The translations under genes were made by a program, and so were the position numbers. From Ifrita kowaldi (taxonomy: Eukaryota > Chordata > Aves > Passeriformes > Cinclosomatidae): 64,000 nucleotides of DNA. Under the pieces are notes generated by a model. The model saw nothing but the letters and a program-made list of their open reading frames with translations. It had not been told where the DNA came from and ran no database searches. Position 1 is the stretch's first letter. Every line of letters begins with the position of its first letter. The stretch spans positions 849,459 to 913,458 of the forward strand of contig VZRS01010750.1 of the NCBI GenBank assembly GCA_013398055.1, given 5' to 3'. Positions 1 to 11,400 of the stretch are shown in pieces.

Positions 1-286
1 AAGGGAGCTGTTTTCAGTGCAATGGAGAGAGCAGCCATATTTGCCTGTTAAGTGATGGTTGCAAAAAGTGCTAAAAATATTTCTGATTGCACTCATCCGT
101 TATACACCACATAGTGGTCACCTCTTTGCCCTTTCATTATATTATAGAGGCTTTCATTCTGATTTTGTAGAGTCCTATGGGAAGGAATACTGATCATTTT
201 CCAGCTTATATAGCACCCACTTTACCTTCCTGCTTAATTTACCTACCTTCCTATTACTGATAATATTTAATTATGGTGATAATTAC
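1..286. other. CDH17 intron (continues past the left edge)
   Basis: AT-rich sequence beyond the donor of the 287-425 exon. I see no exon, repeat or RNA gene in it. Confidence 0.6.
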
Positions 287-425
287 CTGGACGGGAGTTC
301 TGCCTCACTACTCCAGAGTACCTTGTCTGGTCAAATTCTGGTGGGTTGTCATTGATATCCTCCACATTTATTTTAACAGCATATGGACCTTTAACTACTT
401 TTCCACTTTCATCCAGACTTTCCAC
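287..425 (-). CDS. CDH17: CDH17 coding exon 4 (end of first cadherin repeat, DINDNPP linker)
   Basis: The minus strand shows a T-rich tract ending in CCAAACCAG as acceptor, then 139 bases open in one frame starting VESLDESGKVV and including NVEDINDNPPEF and RQNSRP, ending in a CCAG|GTAATT donor. It starts in phase 0 and leaves one base of the next codon. DINDNPP is the classic inter-repeat calcium ligand motif. It is the last exon visible before the window edge. Confidence 0.93.
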
Positions 426-3400
426 CTGGTTTGGAAAAAAAGGAACAGCAAAGAAATATTTTCATGCACGTAAGTTAAAAGGCATAAATTAATATCAGGA
501 TGTCAAATGCCAGGTCATTCTCACTGTGATTCAAATCTGGTGAGAGCCATCACTGGGTAGCTCCACATACAAGGACAAATTTGCCACTGTAGCTCCCTGA
601 CAAAAATTTGCAACAGTATATAATGCCAACAAAATAAAATAACCCACTCCTGCTTCTGATGACACCTTTCAGAGGACAATTTCCCACTTCCAGTTTCAGC
701 AGAGTGCTTGTATTTTTGCACAACTTAGAATTTATGTTTTTCTTTAAACAGAATTATATACTTTCTAACAAACAAGGAGAAAAGCCAACATGATATAGCA
801 TTTATAACTAATTGCTATTATATATCAGGTAAATAGCTTGAGATAAGGGTTAGTAAAGAAAAATTAATTCTTTTTTCTAATTACTTTTTTCCAAACAATT
901 TGACTCATTTTACAGCCTTCTTTAAAGTACCAAGTATATATCTGTCACACTTCATTTTGTTTGCACATAACAGATAAAATAATGATTATTTGTGCCTAAC
1001 CAAGCATAATTTTTTTGTTTTGTCATCACTTCTTCTTTATAAATTATCCACATGCTTAGGGTTATTACCTTCTGGGCCTAGAAAATTGTCCTCTCTAATT
1101 CCAATCCAAGGGTGCTTTAGAGCTGAGAACATGAAACCATGAAACCTGAAGTGTTAGACTTTAGAAAGACAGCTAAGTCTGGCTAAAAGAATCATCATGT
1201 ACTTTGTCTGTTCAGATACTGATCCTCTCATGATCATCTCTTTCTCAGCTGCTAGTGCCTCAGGAAAAGACAATACCATTTCTGACATAGTTGAAGAGCC
1301 CAAGGCTATACTAAGACCCAAAGACTGCCTATCCACTGCCCCATTCTCAATACTGTTTACACTAGTGAGATCCTCATGAAAAGGGTATAATAGCACGCAA
1401 AGTTTTTCATCTCTTAGAGTCCAACACCTGCCAAACAGCTTTCTGCTGTTATCTGACAGAGGTTAGATCTGTGCCTCTCTGCCTAAATGTCTTTTACTCA
1501 CACTGTTTCACAGAGTCACAGAATATTCTGACTTGGAAGTGACCCACAAGGATCATCAAGTCCAACCCTGAAGTGAATGGCCCATACAGGGATAAAACCT
1601 TGGCATTATTAGCACCATGCTCTAACCAACTGAGCTAATCTCAGTTTGTCACCAGATATATTATAAGCTTTCTAAATGATTACATTAGTTTATTTTTCCA
1701 CTCCAGACATGGAATTCACCCTATCAGTCTTCAGGGATAACAAGAGAAACTCATTCATGAGGTTAGATTTTGCTTCCAGTCAAGTATTCCAGTCATATTA
1801 GGAGAGTTAAAGGGTTGGTGTTGGCATCACAATTTTTGTTTTCTCCACATCGTCTTCCTCTGCAAAGGAGCATTCTCCTGTTCAGTCTTTCAGAACTACA
1901 AAACCATATGTCTTCCAGCAAATCTCAACATTAAAAATGAAAAAGCTGCCTGTAAACTTAGGCAAAATAAAGAATTTGAAATTTCAACAGGTTTCTATTA
2001 ATATCAGGTTTACCAAAAGAGGATGAATGTGAATACTTCTCCCTTCCTATTTTTCACTGAGTTTTTACCTGCAGGTTGTGCACTTGCTTGGTCTCCCAGT
2101 CCAGAGACCCATTGATATACAGGATGCCTGACTTCGGCTCAATGTCAATAATTCCAGCTTTTTCACCAGAGACTCTGAAACTCACAGCAGGTGGCTCAAG
2201 TGTGAACTACAATGGCAAAAAAAAACAAAGGGAAAAATCGTAATTTTTTTCAGCATTTTCACCATAATAAAAATAATTTCATGCCTTTGTGACTTTTAAA
2301 ATCTATTGCAAGCAGTGTGTTTGGCTGGGAGAATGATATTCCAAGAGTCTGCTCAAACAAATCTGCTCTTTTCTGATTCTCAACAGAGGAGTTTTCACAT
2401 TATTTCCTGAATGCTGCAAGAAATCCCAACTGCAGTTTGTTTCCAAAGCAAACGTCTGCTTAGGACAGGGCTTTGTCTGAGCACAGGAATGGAAAAAAAT
2501 GACACACATCCTCCATTTGCCTGAGAGCTGGATCTGTCCTTCTGTGGTTATGGCTTTGGGAGGAAAACCTCAGAGTCAAAGGAAAATGATGACACAAGTT
2601 ACATGGAAAGAAATTCTCTAGGAATGCTGATTTTATTAATCCCTGTCTTAGGATATCCTCTTAAAAATGTATTTGAGGGGGGGTTGTCTCTTGCTCTTTG
2701 CATGTAGACTCTTGAATTCCCAGAGAGAGGAATTAAAAATTAATTTCAGATCCTCTCAGGGGACTGTTCTTCCCACCAGCACAGAGGACTACACTCCGTA
2801 TGTGGTCTCTGTGTGCAGGCTACGGGGTCTTTGACCAGAGTGGATAACACGAGACACTTGATTACCTGGTGAAGGATGCGTGGACCCCCTCCTTCTTGAA
2901 CAGAGAAGTCCATGTCCCTCAGAGGCCCACTTACAAGCAGGCCCTCCAGATTAAGCCACATAGCCTGTGAGAGAGAGAGAGAGAGGGATGAAGGAAAGCA
3001 GCTGAGGGATGTCTGCTGTCACCACATACAAACAGCAGCTCTCCACCACTGAGCCTCCTGCAAGTTATTTAGAAGAATGGTAGAGACTCTCCCAGGTTTG
3101 CACTGAACATCTCCAGGTTCTTTAGTGTACATAATTTTTAAAAGCAGTGTGATTTATTAATTAATTTGAGAATGAAGACTTGTGCCCTGCCCTTTTCTGA
3201 CCACTACATAATTAAATGAGATTGGATCTACCTTCAAGAGCAAACAGAAGGAGAAAATAGACGAATGTAGACTAAGAGCAAAAAGGGAATTCATAAAATT
3301 ATTTCTGGATCACCTCTGTGTCCCCAATAGGACCATCCACATCCCATCCAGAAGCCACAAAATCCTGTGACAACAAGTGCATCTGGAAACTGAACATCAC

Positions 3401-5667
3401 ACCTGGGGATGGGGAGGAGCTGTGGCTGAACCTTTCGTAATTTCCCCAGTAAATTCAAATGTTTTTTCGGTATGGGAATGAGGTGGCCCTCCCTGGGTCC
3501 CCTGTGCCATCCCCCTCAATGCCACAGCCATCTGGGCAAGCCACTTGAGCCCTGTGCTTTCACAGCAATTGCAAGTAAAGGTAAACCACAGAGAGAACAA
3601 ACATGTCCTTCTGATCTTTGGCTTTTACCTGATGGCAAAAATGTCATACAAACCTGTCTCAGCCTCTGTTTTCTTCCTAACAGCTAGCAGTGTCTTAACA
3701 TCATGAGTTTTATCACCGCACATTCCCCAGTGTCCAAAGACCTCCACACTCCTGCCCTAATATTTCAGGGCTGTTCTTGCTTCCAACAAAAAAGCAAAGC
3801 AAAAATCAGCCTCTCAGGGCAGCCTTTGCACACAAGAAAATTCACACTGTGGTTCAGATAATTGACCTGTTTCTTCAAAGGCCAGACCAAGCCCCCCCAA
3901 ATTCCCTCTCTTCACCTCCTATCTTGACAACACCGAGGAGCTGCCTGTCAGAATTAGAGCTCCTTTACCTGGCTACACAGGTAAAATTTTTTCTCTTCCA
4001 CAGTAAAAATTAATTTATTTTACTTTACAAATTGAGCATACTATTGCCACCCTGTCCATCACCCCACAGAGTTGAGTGTGTGTTCTCTGCTGCATGACTT
4101 TTCCCCTGGACTTGATCCTATTGCTGCTGGGACAGCTATTCAGTCTCTCACAGAAAAGCACAATCTGCATATTACCAAGGGAAAGCTTAATTCTGCCTAT
4201 GACAAAAACACAGCTAAGTTCAGCACAATTTACCCTAAAGCACTGTTCTCTGTGTGTATGTCACAAGTGGTGTTTCAATAATTCCATATTCCTCTTAATA
4301 ATAGCCAGAGATTCTGCCTCCCTCGCCTACAAGACAGGAAAAGCAGAGAGCTGGGGAAGGAGAGGGAGGGATGCTAGTGAACACTAGTGTCAGCAGAAGA
4401 ATATCAAGAAATGCCATCTGATAGTTATGCATCCAGGAAAAATCACTTTGCAGCTACCTTTTAATATTTTGCCAAATGCTGACTGCTGGCCTCTGCCAGG
4501 ACCCTGAATCTGACCTACTATGGCTATTCCCATGTCACACAGGTTGGCACAGCCTGGCTCCTGGAGGCTTCTCCCAGGGCCATTTTGTGGACAGGTTTTG
4601 CTTTATCACGTTCCCTGCCATGGAGGAACAAAGGCTGATGCTGTAAAACCCAACAAGTTCAAAGTGCAGTCTATGAAGCAAGTCAGCAATACCACTTCTG
4701 TCGATTAAAATTACTTTATGTGGACCATAAATATCTCCAAACATATTTCTACAGCATGAATCACTACTCAGGAGCTTGAAGGAGGAAGAGGCTTTACCTC
4801 TTGGCCCATATCCATTGGCATCCCTTCTGAAGATGGCTGCAATTCCTGCAGAGTGGCTTCATGGGGGGGCCAGCACTGCCACAAGCAGCTCCTCGTGAAA
4901 TGGGAAGGGAAAAGGAGGTGCTCACTCACCCCTCAAGGTCTCCATATTCTGAGACATTTTTTACTGAACTTGAATTTGACTCATTTTTTCAATCTTTTCT
5001 GCTAATTTCAATTGTGAAGTAGAAGTCACCACTGCTGTAGCCTTTAAAACATCAGTAAATCTATTGAATTTAATACATAAGGTCCATAAAGAGTGTAATT
5101 AATACATTTCATTTCCAGAAAATCCTTTGAAAAGGGATTCACATAGACCAGATAAGGAGGATACATATTCAATATGAAGTTTAAACTACGAGCTGTTATG
5201 TGACTTAGAAAACATTTAATATGACAGCACATGTATGGATTATAATGCAGAACACATGATACTGATGTCTTCACTATTTGGTGATTTGTTGCAGTATTTT
5301 TAAATCTTTAATAGCATGAAATTCATGTATTGGAAACAGTGACGTCTAAAGAGGAAGCAGAAGAGGCACCATAAGGAAATTAGTGACTTCTAGGATTTTT
5401 AAAGTTTTTTTTCCCCTTATGACTGAGATTTCTTCTTAGCTTCCTGTGGGGTCACACAGATGTGCCAGGGACACACTCCCACACCCAGAGTTACAGCTGC
5501 TCTGCTGGCACCACTGCCAGCCTGACCTACGGGCTGGCACACCCCATGGATTAGAGCTCAGAGGCTCGCAGGCAACCTTTGCTGTTTGCTCTCAGATAAA
5601 CAAAGGAAAACCTGTAACTCACCGAGTGAATGAGAAGCAGAAATTGAAGTCCACACAGCTTAAGCAT
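287..5667 (-). CDS. CDH17: Cadherin-17 (liver-intestine cadherin), 5' part of the gene, four coding exons
   Basis: Four minus-strand exons with consensus splice sites join in frame: 5667-5623, 2964-2866, 2206-2069 and 425-287 (15, 33, 46 and 46 codons plus one base). Residues 1-15 start MLKLCGLQFLLLIHS, a hydrophobic signal peptide. The next exon carries SGPLRDMDFSVQEG, which aligns with the mature N-terminus I recall for mammalian CDH17. The first cadherin repeat follows (PPAVSFRVSGEK, GILYINGSLDWE, HNLQ) and ends in a calcium-binding linker DINDNPP at about residues 117-123, then YSGVVRQNSRP. CDH17 is a seven-repeat, calcium-dependent adhesion protein and peptide-transport-associated cadherin of intestinal epithelium with a very short cytoplasmic tail; the remaining six repeats would lie beyond position 1. 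Its position beside GEM in the same orientation matches mammalian gene order. Oddity: the usual LDRE motif reads LDWE. Identity is near certain; no other cadherin is known to me beside GEM. Confidence 0.95.
426..2068. other. CDH17 intron between coding exons 3 and 4
   Basis: An intron of 1643 bases. The only recognised content is the SINE at 1511-1646. The rest is AT-rich with no convincing exon. Confidence 0.8.
1511..1646 (-). mobile_element. tRNA-Ile-derived SINE with CR1 tail (TguSINE1-like)
   Basis: On the minus strand, 1646-1578 reads as a decayed tRNA-Ile(AAT): TTAGCTCAGTTGGTTAGAGC (D-arm and A box), GGTGCTAATAATGCC (anticodon arm) and CCCTGTATGGGCCA (T-arm end and acceptor). About seven bases of the T-arm are missing, so the B box is lost. 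From 1577 to 1511 it becomes the 3' end of a CR1 LINE (GGGTTGGACTTGATGATCC through to TTCTGTGACTCTG). Such tRNA-Ile/CR1 chimeras are the passerine TguSINE1 family, moved by CR1 machinery. It lies in a CDH17 intron, in the same orientation as the gene. The alternative, a working tRNA gene, is ruled out by the broken T-arm. Confidence 0.85.
2069..2206 (-). CDS. CDH17: CDH17 coding exon 3 (core of first cadherin repeat)
   Basis: The exon is 138 bases (46 codons, phase 0 at both ends), from a CCATTGTAG acceptor to a CTGCAG|GTAAAA donor. It reads FTLEPPAVSFRVSGEK and continues through GILYINGSLDWETK to VHNLQ. It contains a possible N-glycosylation sequon (NGS, about residue 80). The DxE motif reads LDWE where most cadherin repeats have LDRE; the acidic calcium ligand E is kept. 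Confidence 0.93.
2207..2865. other. CDH17 intron between coding exons 2 and 3
   Basis: A 659-base intron bounded by GT...AG. I see no repeats or genes in it. Confidence 0.8.
2866..2964 (-). CDS. CDH17: CDH17 coding exon 2 (mature N-terminus)
   Basis: The exon is 99 bases (33 codons, phase 0 at both ends), reading AMWLNLEGLLVSGPLRDMDF then SVQEGGGPRILHQ. The donor is CACCAG|GTAATC and the acceptor is a run of CT dinucleotides ending in CACAG. SGPL..M.FS.QEG matches the mature N-terminus of CDH17. The signal peptidase site probably lies near the junction with the previous exon. Confidence 0.9.
2968..2986. repeat. (GA)n / (CT)n dinucleotide microsatellite
   Basis: About nine GA units on the plus strand. 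On the transcribed minus strand this is a CT run that directly abuts the acceptor AG of CDH17 coding exon 2 and forms its polypyrimidine tract. Confidence 0.9.
2987..5622. other. CDH17 intron between coding exons 1 and 2
   Basis: About 2.6 kb of unique-looking intronic sequence. Several donor-like sites (for example near 3627, 3966, 4796 and 4927 on the minus strand) have no plausible coding exon attached. Nothing else recognised. Confidence 0.6.
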
Positions 5668-5692
5668 ACTGGAATATGCTTTTCTTCAGCTC
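5623..5692 (-). CDS. CDH17: CDH17 coding exon 1: 5' leader tail, start codon and signal peptide
   Basis: The minus strand shows a CTCTTTGCAG acceptor, 25 bases of leader, ATG at 5667-5665 and 15 codons, MLKLCGLQFLLLIHS, before a strong TCG|GTGAGT donor. It ends in phase 0 and joins in frame to exon 2. A short positively charged start followed by leucines is what a secreted or membrane protein needs here. No other minus-strand ORF between 2964 and 8308 gives a hydrophobic start with a donor in the right phase. Confidence 0.82.
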
Positions 5693-8307
5693 CTGCAAAG
5701 AGATGACAGTCACTTCAACCCCATAGAGTTGGCCCAGTCGATTTGCAAACTAAGGCACCAGCTGAGTTTTCCTGAAGCTGCAGGTAGAGAGCTGAGGAGT
5801 GAGCCCCGAAGGAGCAGGTGCAGCTCTGCCCGTGAGAGGCGAGACCACTGGTGCCCCTGGACTGCCAGGGAAGGCTGTGCCCATCAAGTCTGTGCCTAAC
5901 AGTGCAAGAGATGCAACGTGAGATCCCCAAAGAGTTGTCAAAGATTGAACCCAGCACAAAAATTCAAGCCATGCAACCGCACTGTTACAATGATTCTGTC
6001 ATGCAAAAGTGGTTTTGTTTCTGCTTTTCTGAGAGCAATAAGACTTTCACAGGAAATGCTATAACCACAGGACAAAAGTCTTGCAGAGACCATCCTGAGG
6101 TCTCTGTCTTCTGGTTCTAAAAAACTGTTTCCTGCAGATTGCAGAGGCAAAGGAAGCCTAAGGCGTCTGCAACCCCTAAAAAACATGGCTACTGGAAACA
6201 AAATTTCCAAGTCCAAGGAGCACTCTCTGCCTCAAATTTCAAAGAAATACTGAGCACACACTTTCACAATTTGTGTTACATCCTCCTGAAAAACTAGATG
6301 GCTTTCTCAAAATTAAATCCTACTTCCTCACTGCCTCTAGATTTTAACAAAGGATGAGGCCAGTTCTAGAAAGAGGTGAATCTGGCATATTGCGCTGCTA
6401 TCTTCAGTGGGGCCTCATGTTATATAGCTCAAACCTACAGGTATCCTTCCACAGCTCCGTCCCATGGAGGCCCCCAAGGGGAAGAACACAATGTGGAGGC
6501 GCAACTCCTTCCAAATGCCTTCCTGCTTGTGCTTCCCATCATACCATTTCCCCCATCCTTTTCTTTCCTCAATAGCTGAACAAAAAGGGGACCTGTAAAT
6601 ACAGAAATTGCTACCCACACTGCTGTTCTCTCCAGCACTCATTCATTCCAGAACATGCCACAGGACTTTATCTTCCAAATCCCATTCTGAGCTGGGTTAT
6701 ACTCTGTGTGTAATTACACCCTTTGAAAGTACTGAGCTCTTTCCTTGGGCTGGAGCTGACTGTGTGGGTACTGGAAGAAAATAATATGACACACTTTTGA
6801 AACCAGAAGTGATCAGGAAAATCATTAAATTTGTCAGGAGACAAGGGCTGAAATTGAGCGCCCTGTAGCTGCTTGGCTGTGATGCCTCCTTAGCAGGTCC
6901 TTCGTAGCCCCCCTGAAGCCAGAAGAACTGGCACAGGCAGGGCAGAGAGAAGGAGAAGACACTTTGAACCTCCTGGAAGGACACTGAACCACGACTGTTG
7001 CTGATATTCTGGTTACACAATGAAAATTCTTTCAGTTCCTCTGCCTGTACCCTCCCCTCCTGCCGCTCTCTTCTGAATGTATTGGCGAGTTTCAACTGCA
7101 CTAAATGGCCAGGTGGGAAGTTCAAAAAACTCATTCCTTATTAATTTGGGGTGGCAGGTGGGACAGAGTACCCAAGGTGTGCCCTCTCCATCCTGTAAGG
7201 CTGCAGTCTGTGCCCAGGGCCCCCCTGCAGGGTTTTTTCTGTCCCTCTGGAGAAGGCACAGCTGGAGGTGCCCCTTTGCCAGCCAGTGGTGGAGGAGCAC
7301 CAGGGAGCTAAAAATACTGGGGGAGGCCATCAAAAGGGAGGAAAAATCGTATGGGGTGGTCTGGGGTACCACACCCTGCATGCAGGGAAAAGAGAAGGAG
7401 CAAGACCTACTATGGAGAGGAGAAAGTTTCAGGAAGGGACACATCCAGCCCTACTTTAGGGGACAGAAAATGCTGGAAAATTAATTCCTAAATGTGGCTG
7501 TGTCATGGCCAGGTTCTCCTGTCCAGATCCAACTACCAAATGCAGCAGTGGAAACGTAGCCACTTCACAGTTTGCATGACAAGTGCCTTTGATGTTCCCT
7601 TCTCTTTGAACATAAACATCATTTCCTTATGTCATGCCATTTGTGGTGCCTGTTGCAAGTCTTGATCAGTCCTTGAACACTAATTTTTGGCTGGAAACTC
7701 TTACCAAGTCTCATGAAACATCTCACTGCCAAGGACCAAAGCCCCAAAATCCATACTCCTCTGTCACTCAGAATAGAGTTCCAGTATATATAGATTCATA
7801 CAAAAGTTTTCAGCAATAAGCACTTTCAGGATTAGAATAGCATCAGCTTAACCAAAAGCAGCTTGAGATCTGGCTGAGGACTGGAGCCATATTTTCTCCT
7901 TCATTTCTTAGTTTCATCTCAGTGCTATATCCCTAATAATCCCTCACGGTTCCCATGACTGAAGAGAAATCTCTAGGATAACCATCATGCAAATATTCCA
8001 GCGACTTTCAATAATAAACATTCAGAGAACAAAGAATATTCCCGGAGGTTAAAGATCAGTAACAATCACGAGCATTTGGTTCCATGGAAAAAAATATTAT
8101 TTTCTTTAGTTGATTGATTTCAGATGTTCAAATTCAGCAAAGAGAAAACAGAGGAAATTGATCCAAATCAAATATAAACCAAACTAAGCCTTAGCACAGC
8201 AGTCATCCATTTTACAGGGACAGCTGACACTGCCTGAAAATCCTTTAGCAAAACCCTTGCTTCAGCTTTTAAAATCTTCCTGTGAAATGTGTTAGATCAT
8301 TGCTTAC
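5693..8307. other. Probable first intron of CDH17
   Basis: About 2.6 kb between the signal-peptide exon and the presumptive leader exon. It includes ORFs of 135-145 codons near 6.7-7.5 kb on both strands, but these overlap each other on opposite strands and match no family I know. Nothing is annotated here. Confidence 0.5.
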
Positions 8308-8382
8308 CTGTAACATGAAAAGCTTATTTTGCTCTAAAAATGCTTCTTTCTTTCGGCTGTGGGAATCACCTTTGCACAGGTT
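8308..8382 (-). other. CDH17: Probable non-coding first exon of CDH17
   Basis: A strong donor (TTACAG|GTAAGC, exon end at 8308) lies upstream of the signal-peptide exon, and a TATA-like TATAAA at 8414-8409 would place the transcription start near 8382. There is no good ORF, as expected for a leader. It contains one ATG (8316-8314) that would open a 13-codon upstream ORF continuing into the next exon. The start position is inferred only from TATA spacing. Confidence 0.5.
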
Positions 8383-8408
8383 GGTGATGTCTGTCTGTGC
8401 TTATCCAG

Positions 8409-8414
8409 TTTATA
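8409..8414 (-). promoter_or_regulatory. TATA-like box, candidate CDH17 promoter
   Basis: TATAAA on the minus strand (context CTATAAACTGG), about 100 bases upstream of the presumptive exon 1 donor. About 150 bases further upstream, at 8566-8558, is GACATAAAA, close to the CDX-type homeodomain site (ATAAA core). Mammalian CDH17 is reported to be driven by CDX2 and HNF1, so this is consistent but unproven. Confidence 0.4.
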
Positions 8415-8419
8415 GTTCC

Positions 8420-11400
8420 TCAGACTTGCCCTGAGAGATTCAGCAGCTCAAACATTAACTGCGTGGACAATTATTGATTCTAATGACTAGGTGTGGTATG
8501 AAACAGCAGCCCTGTAAGGAAGCAACGTAGCTGCAAGGTAATTTACAGTCTTCAATATTTTTATGTCCTTTGTGGTTTTCTTTCTGATTTAATTTTTTCA
8601 GTCAGGCTGTGAGAAGAGAACAAGAAGGGCATGGGTTGGAGCCACGGGTGAAATATAGTCTTTCTGTAGGAGAGCACGTGGAGAGGAGAGGGCATGGGCC
8701 TTGCGTGGAGAGCATGTTTGCTACTTGCTTAGTTGCAGAAATAATTCAAATTCAGAAGACAAGAATTTGGACATAAAGGTGGCTTGTTTTCACAGCAGAC
8801 CCTTTCATGGGAAGGATCCAGCCCAGTTATGAAAATAAATCTTCAGTCCTCAACTTGGAAAGTTCAAATTCTCTCGGATTTCTGCTAAAAATTTACTTTG
8901 GGTAACTTTGGGCAAATCACTCTGTCGGCCCTTTTCCAAGTACTTATCTTGTAATGGATGCAATCATTCCTTTCCCTTGCGTGCCATCTTTCATGTCTGT
9001 TTATGTTTGCAGTCTTTCAAGTGAACTAGTCCCCGCTAGTCTCTGCATTGTGACACCTGCAGTAAAGGGGACTGAAATCAATTGGGCTGTAAAGGATGAT
9101 GGTAAAACAAATAATAAATAAAATATATTTGGAAAAAAAGTAAGTTTAAAAAAAATTACAGTCCTTTAAATGTTACGCTTTCTGTATCTCACTTTTAAAT
9201 AAAATCATGCTTATTTCAGAAGTTTTGGACAGGCTTATTTTATTGTCTTGAGAAATGTTACTTTTCATCCAGGTTCTAACTCCTGCTTTCAACTTCCTCA
9301 GTCTGTCAGATTGCTATTGAACAGTGTTAAATTATTTGTGCAGCACACTATTTTCTGAATTATGCATCTAAAGGAAGAAGTGTTTAGAACTGATCACAGG
9401 TCGAAGGTGTACAGTTCTGGGAAAAGTTAGGCCTTCTGTCTGTGTGTCAGATCACACTTTTCCCTCAAAATCAGTGTTTGTTTCTCCAGGAAAAAGCCTC
9501 TAGGCTATGCTTTCAGCATGCTTTAAAACACAGGTGTTCTCCGTTCGCTCATGCACTCAGAATGATTCGGGCTTTCTCAAAGCTGTCTGCTAGCAGTGAG
9601 CTATCTTTAGAGCACAGCTCAAAACCAGTTTTGAATAAAGCATTAAAAGTCGTTGTTGATTATTTCATCAATAATAAGGAGAGGGAAATTGACTTCCTCG
9701 GAAATATGTTGATTTTAAGTGACCTACATGCAGACTAACTGTGTACTAGTTGGATATGAATAAACAGTACTTTGAACGTGAAGTGGTAATTTTAAAACAG
9801 CAAGACTTCATGCGGCAGAACTGAATGCACATACACAAATTCCTAATGACATTTTTAGCCCTCCTTCACATGACAAGTGCAGAGTAACTCAAGTCATGAT
9901 GTCAGAAGTGCAATCCATATAAACAAGTCAAGCATTTGTCTTTCGAGTGCTGATGTCTCTGCTCGGAAGTTCAATTACCAGGAAGTGCAGTGTATTACTT
10001 GAAGTACAAATACACAAATGTAAGGTACCTAATATGCTTAATTGAATGTCCATATTATTTAAAGTCAGAGGTGAGTCTGTCATACCCAGTAAATGTCTCT
10101 GGCTGAAAGAGTTTCCCAGGCACAGAGCAACTGCTTACAGTTTACACCCACACAGGAGAAAAAAAAAATCTCCCATGTCAAATGCATTACAAAGTCCAGA
10201 AGCACTTAAGGCTTTACAACAGTCATAACATTGTGCCACAGATAAAAAAATCACAAGAAGAAACTCAGCAGTGAAGCTGGGTCCTTGAGCCAGCTGTTTC
10301 TCTGAGTAAATCTGATGAAAAAAAGGCAAAACGTCCAGGTGTTTATTGTGTGAATCATTGTTCAATGAGTCAGTTTTTCCAGAAACAACTCTTCTCATAG
10401 CATTAGTCACATCCTTTTCACCCTTCCCATTTTTCAGCTTTGTCATTTCTCCCTCTCTCCTTTTTAATTTTTTCTTTTTGTCTATTTACTTTTACTCCTG
10501 GTTTCAACTCAGCTGATACCTCTCCATGTACCTCCTTCACTTCCCGAACTAGCCGGACCTGCCTGACCTCAGTTTCTTTCCCTTTCTTTTTGTTTACCAA
10601 ATATTTCTTTTATGGATCTGTTAGGGTATGATAATTTCACAACATAATTGATGGGTGCCAAAATGAGCTAGTACCACTGGAGGAAAAAGAAGCATAGAAA
10701 AGTAATGCTTAAAAGAAGCTCAAGTTTCTATTGACCTAATTCCTTTACTTCTCATGAGGCAGAATCACCTATACCTGCAACCTCCCTGATGGTAAAAAAT
10801 GCAGATAATGACCAGTCTTAGTTTCCATAGCTAACCCACGGTGGTGCTTTCAGCAGCTGCTCATTCACATGGGTGCCCTCTGTACACTGCTCCGTCGCTC
10901 CACCTTTGCTGATGACCTTTGCCCCCGTATTCTCCCAGGTGAGACTTTATGACGCTGCTGAGGAAAGGTTCCTACAAAAAGTATCTCCCAAACTTATAAT
11001 GTATTTTCATGTTATCTTCATTGCACTGATAGTTGCACTGACATAATTACGATTTTGTCTGTATATGCCTACTCTATATATTCAGTTTAGTGGTGTAACC
11101 AACTTATGATTGTCTGAGCTTCTTTGTGAGACTGAGAACACTGATGAGCTCTGATTAAGCAAAGATTAGCTCTGACTTAGTTTATTCTCACTAACCTTCC
11201 TAATACCATTTTTGCATTGGGACATATGTCATTCAGTCCATTTATAGAGAGACCTGGTCATTCCTGTTAATGCTTTTCTTTGGTTTGTTTCTTATTAAAT
11301 TCTTCTTACCAATATTCTTATTTTATGTAAGTCTGCTTTTTCCAAGTCCACTATAATTTTTTTACTTTTCCCTCTTTTCCTTTGTGAGGACTGTGGATTC

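Noticed and set aside
1578..1646. A tRNA-Ile(AAT) gene on the minus strand
   Set aside because: The T-arm lacks about seven bases and the B box, and the 3' side runs straight into CR1 sequence. It is the head of a SINE, not a gene.
4796..4865. An alternative CDH17 signal-peptide exon (minus, ATG near 4863)
   Set aside because: It reads MKPLCRNCSHLQKG..., not hydrophobic. The 5623-5667 exon gives a proper signal peptide with a stronger donor in the right phase.
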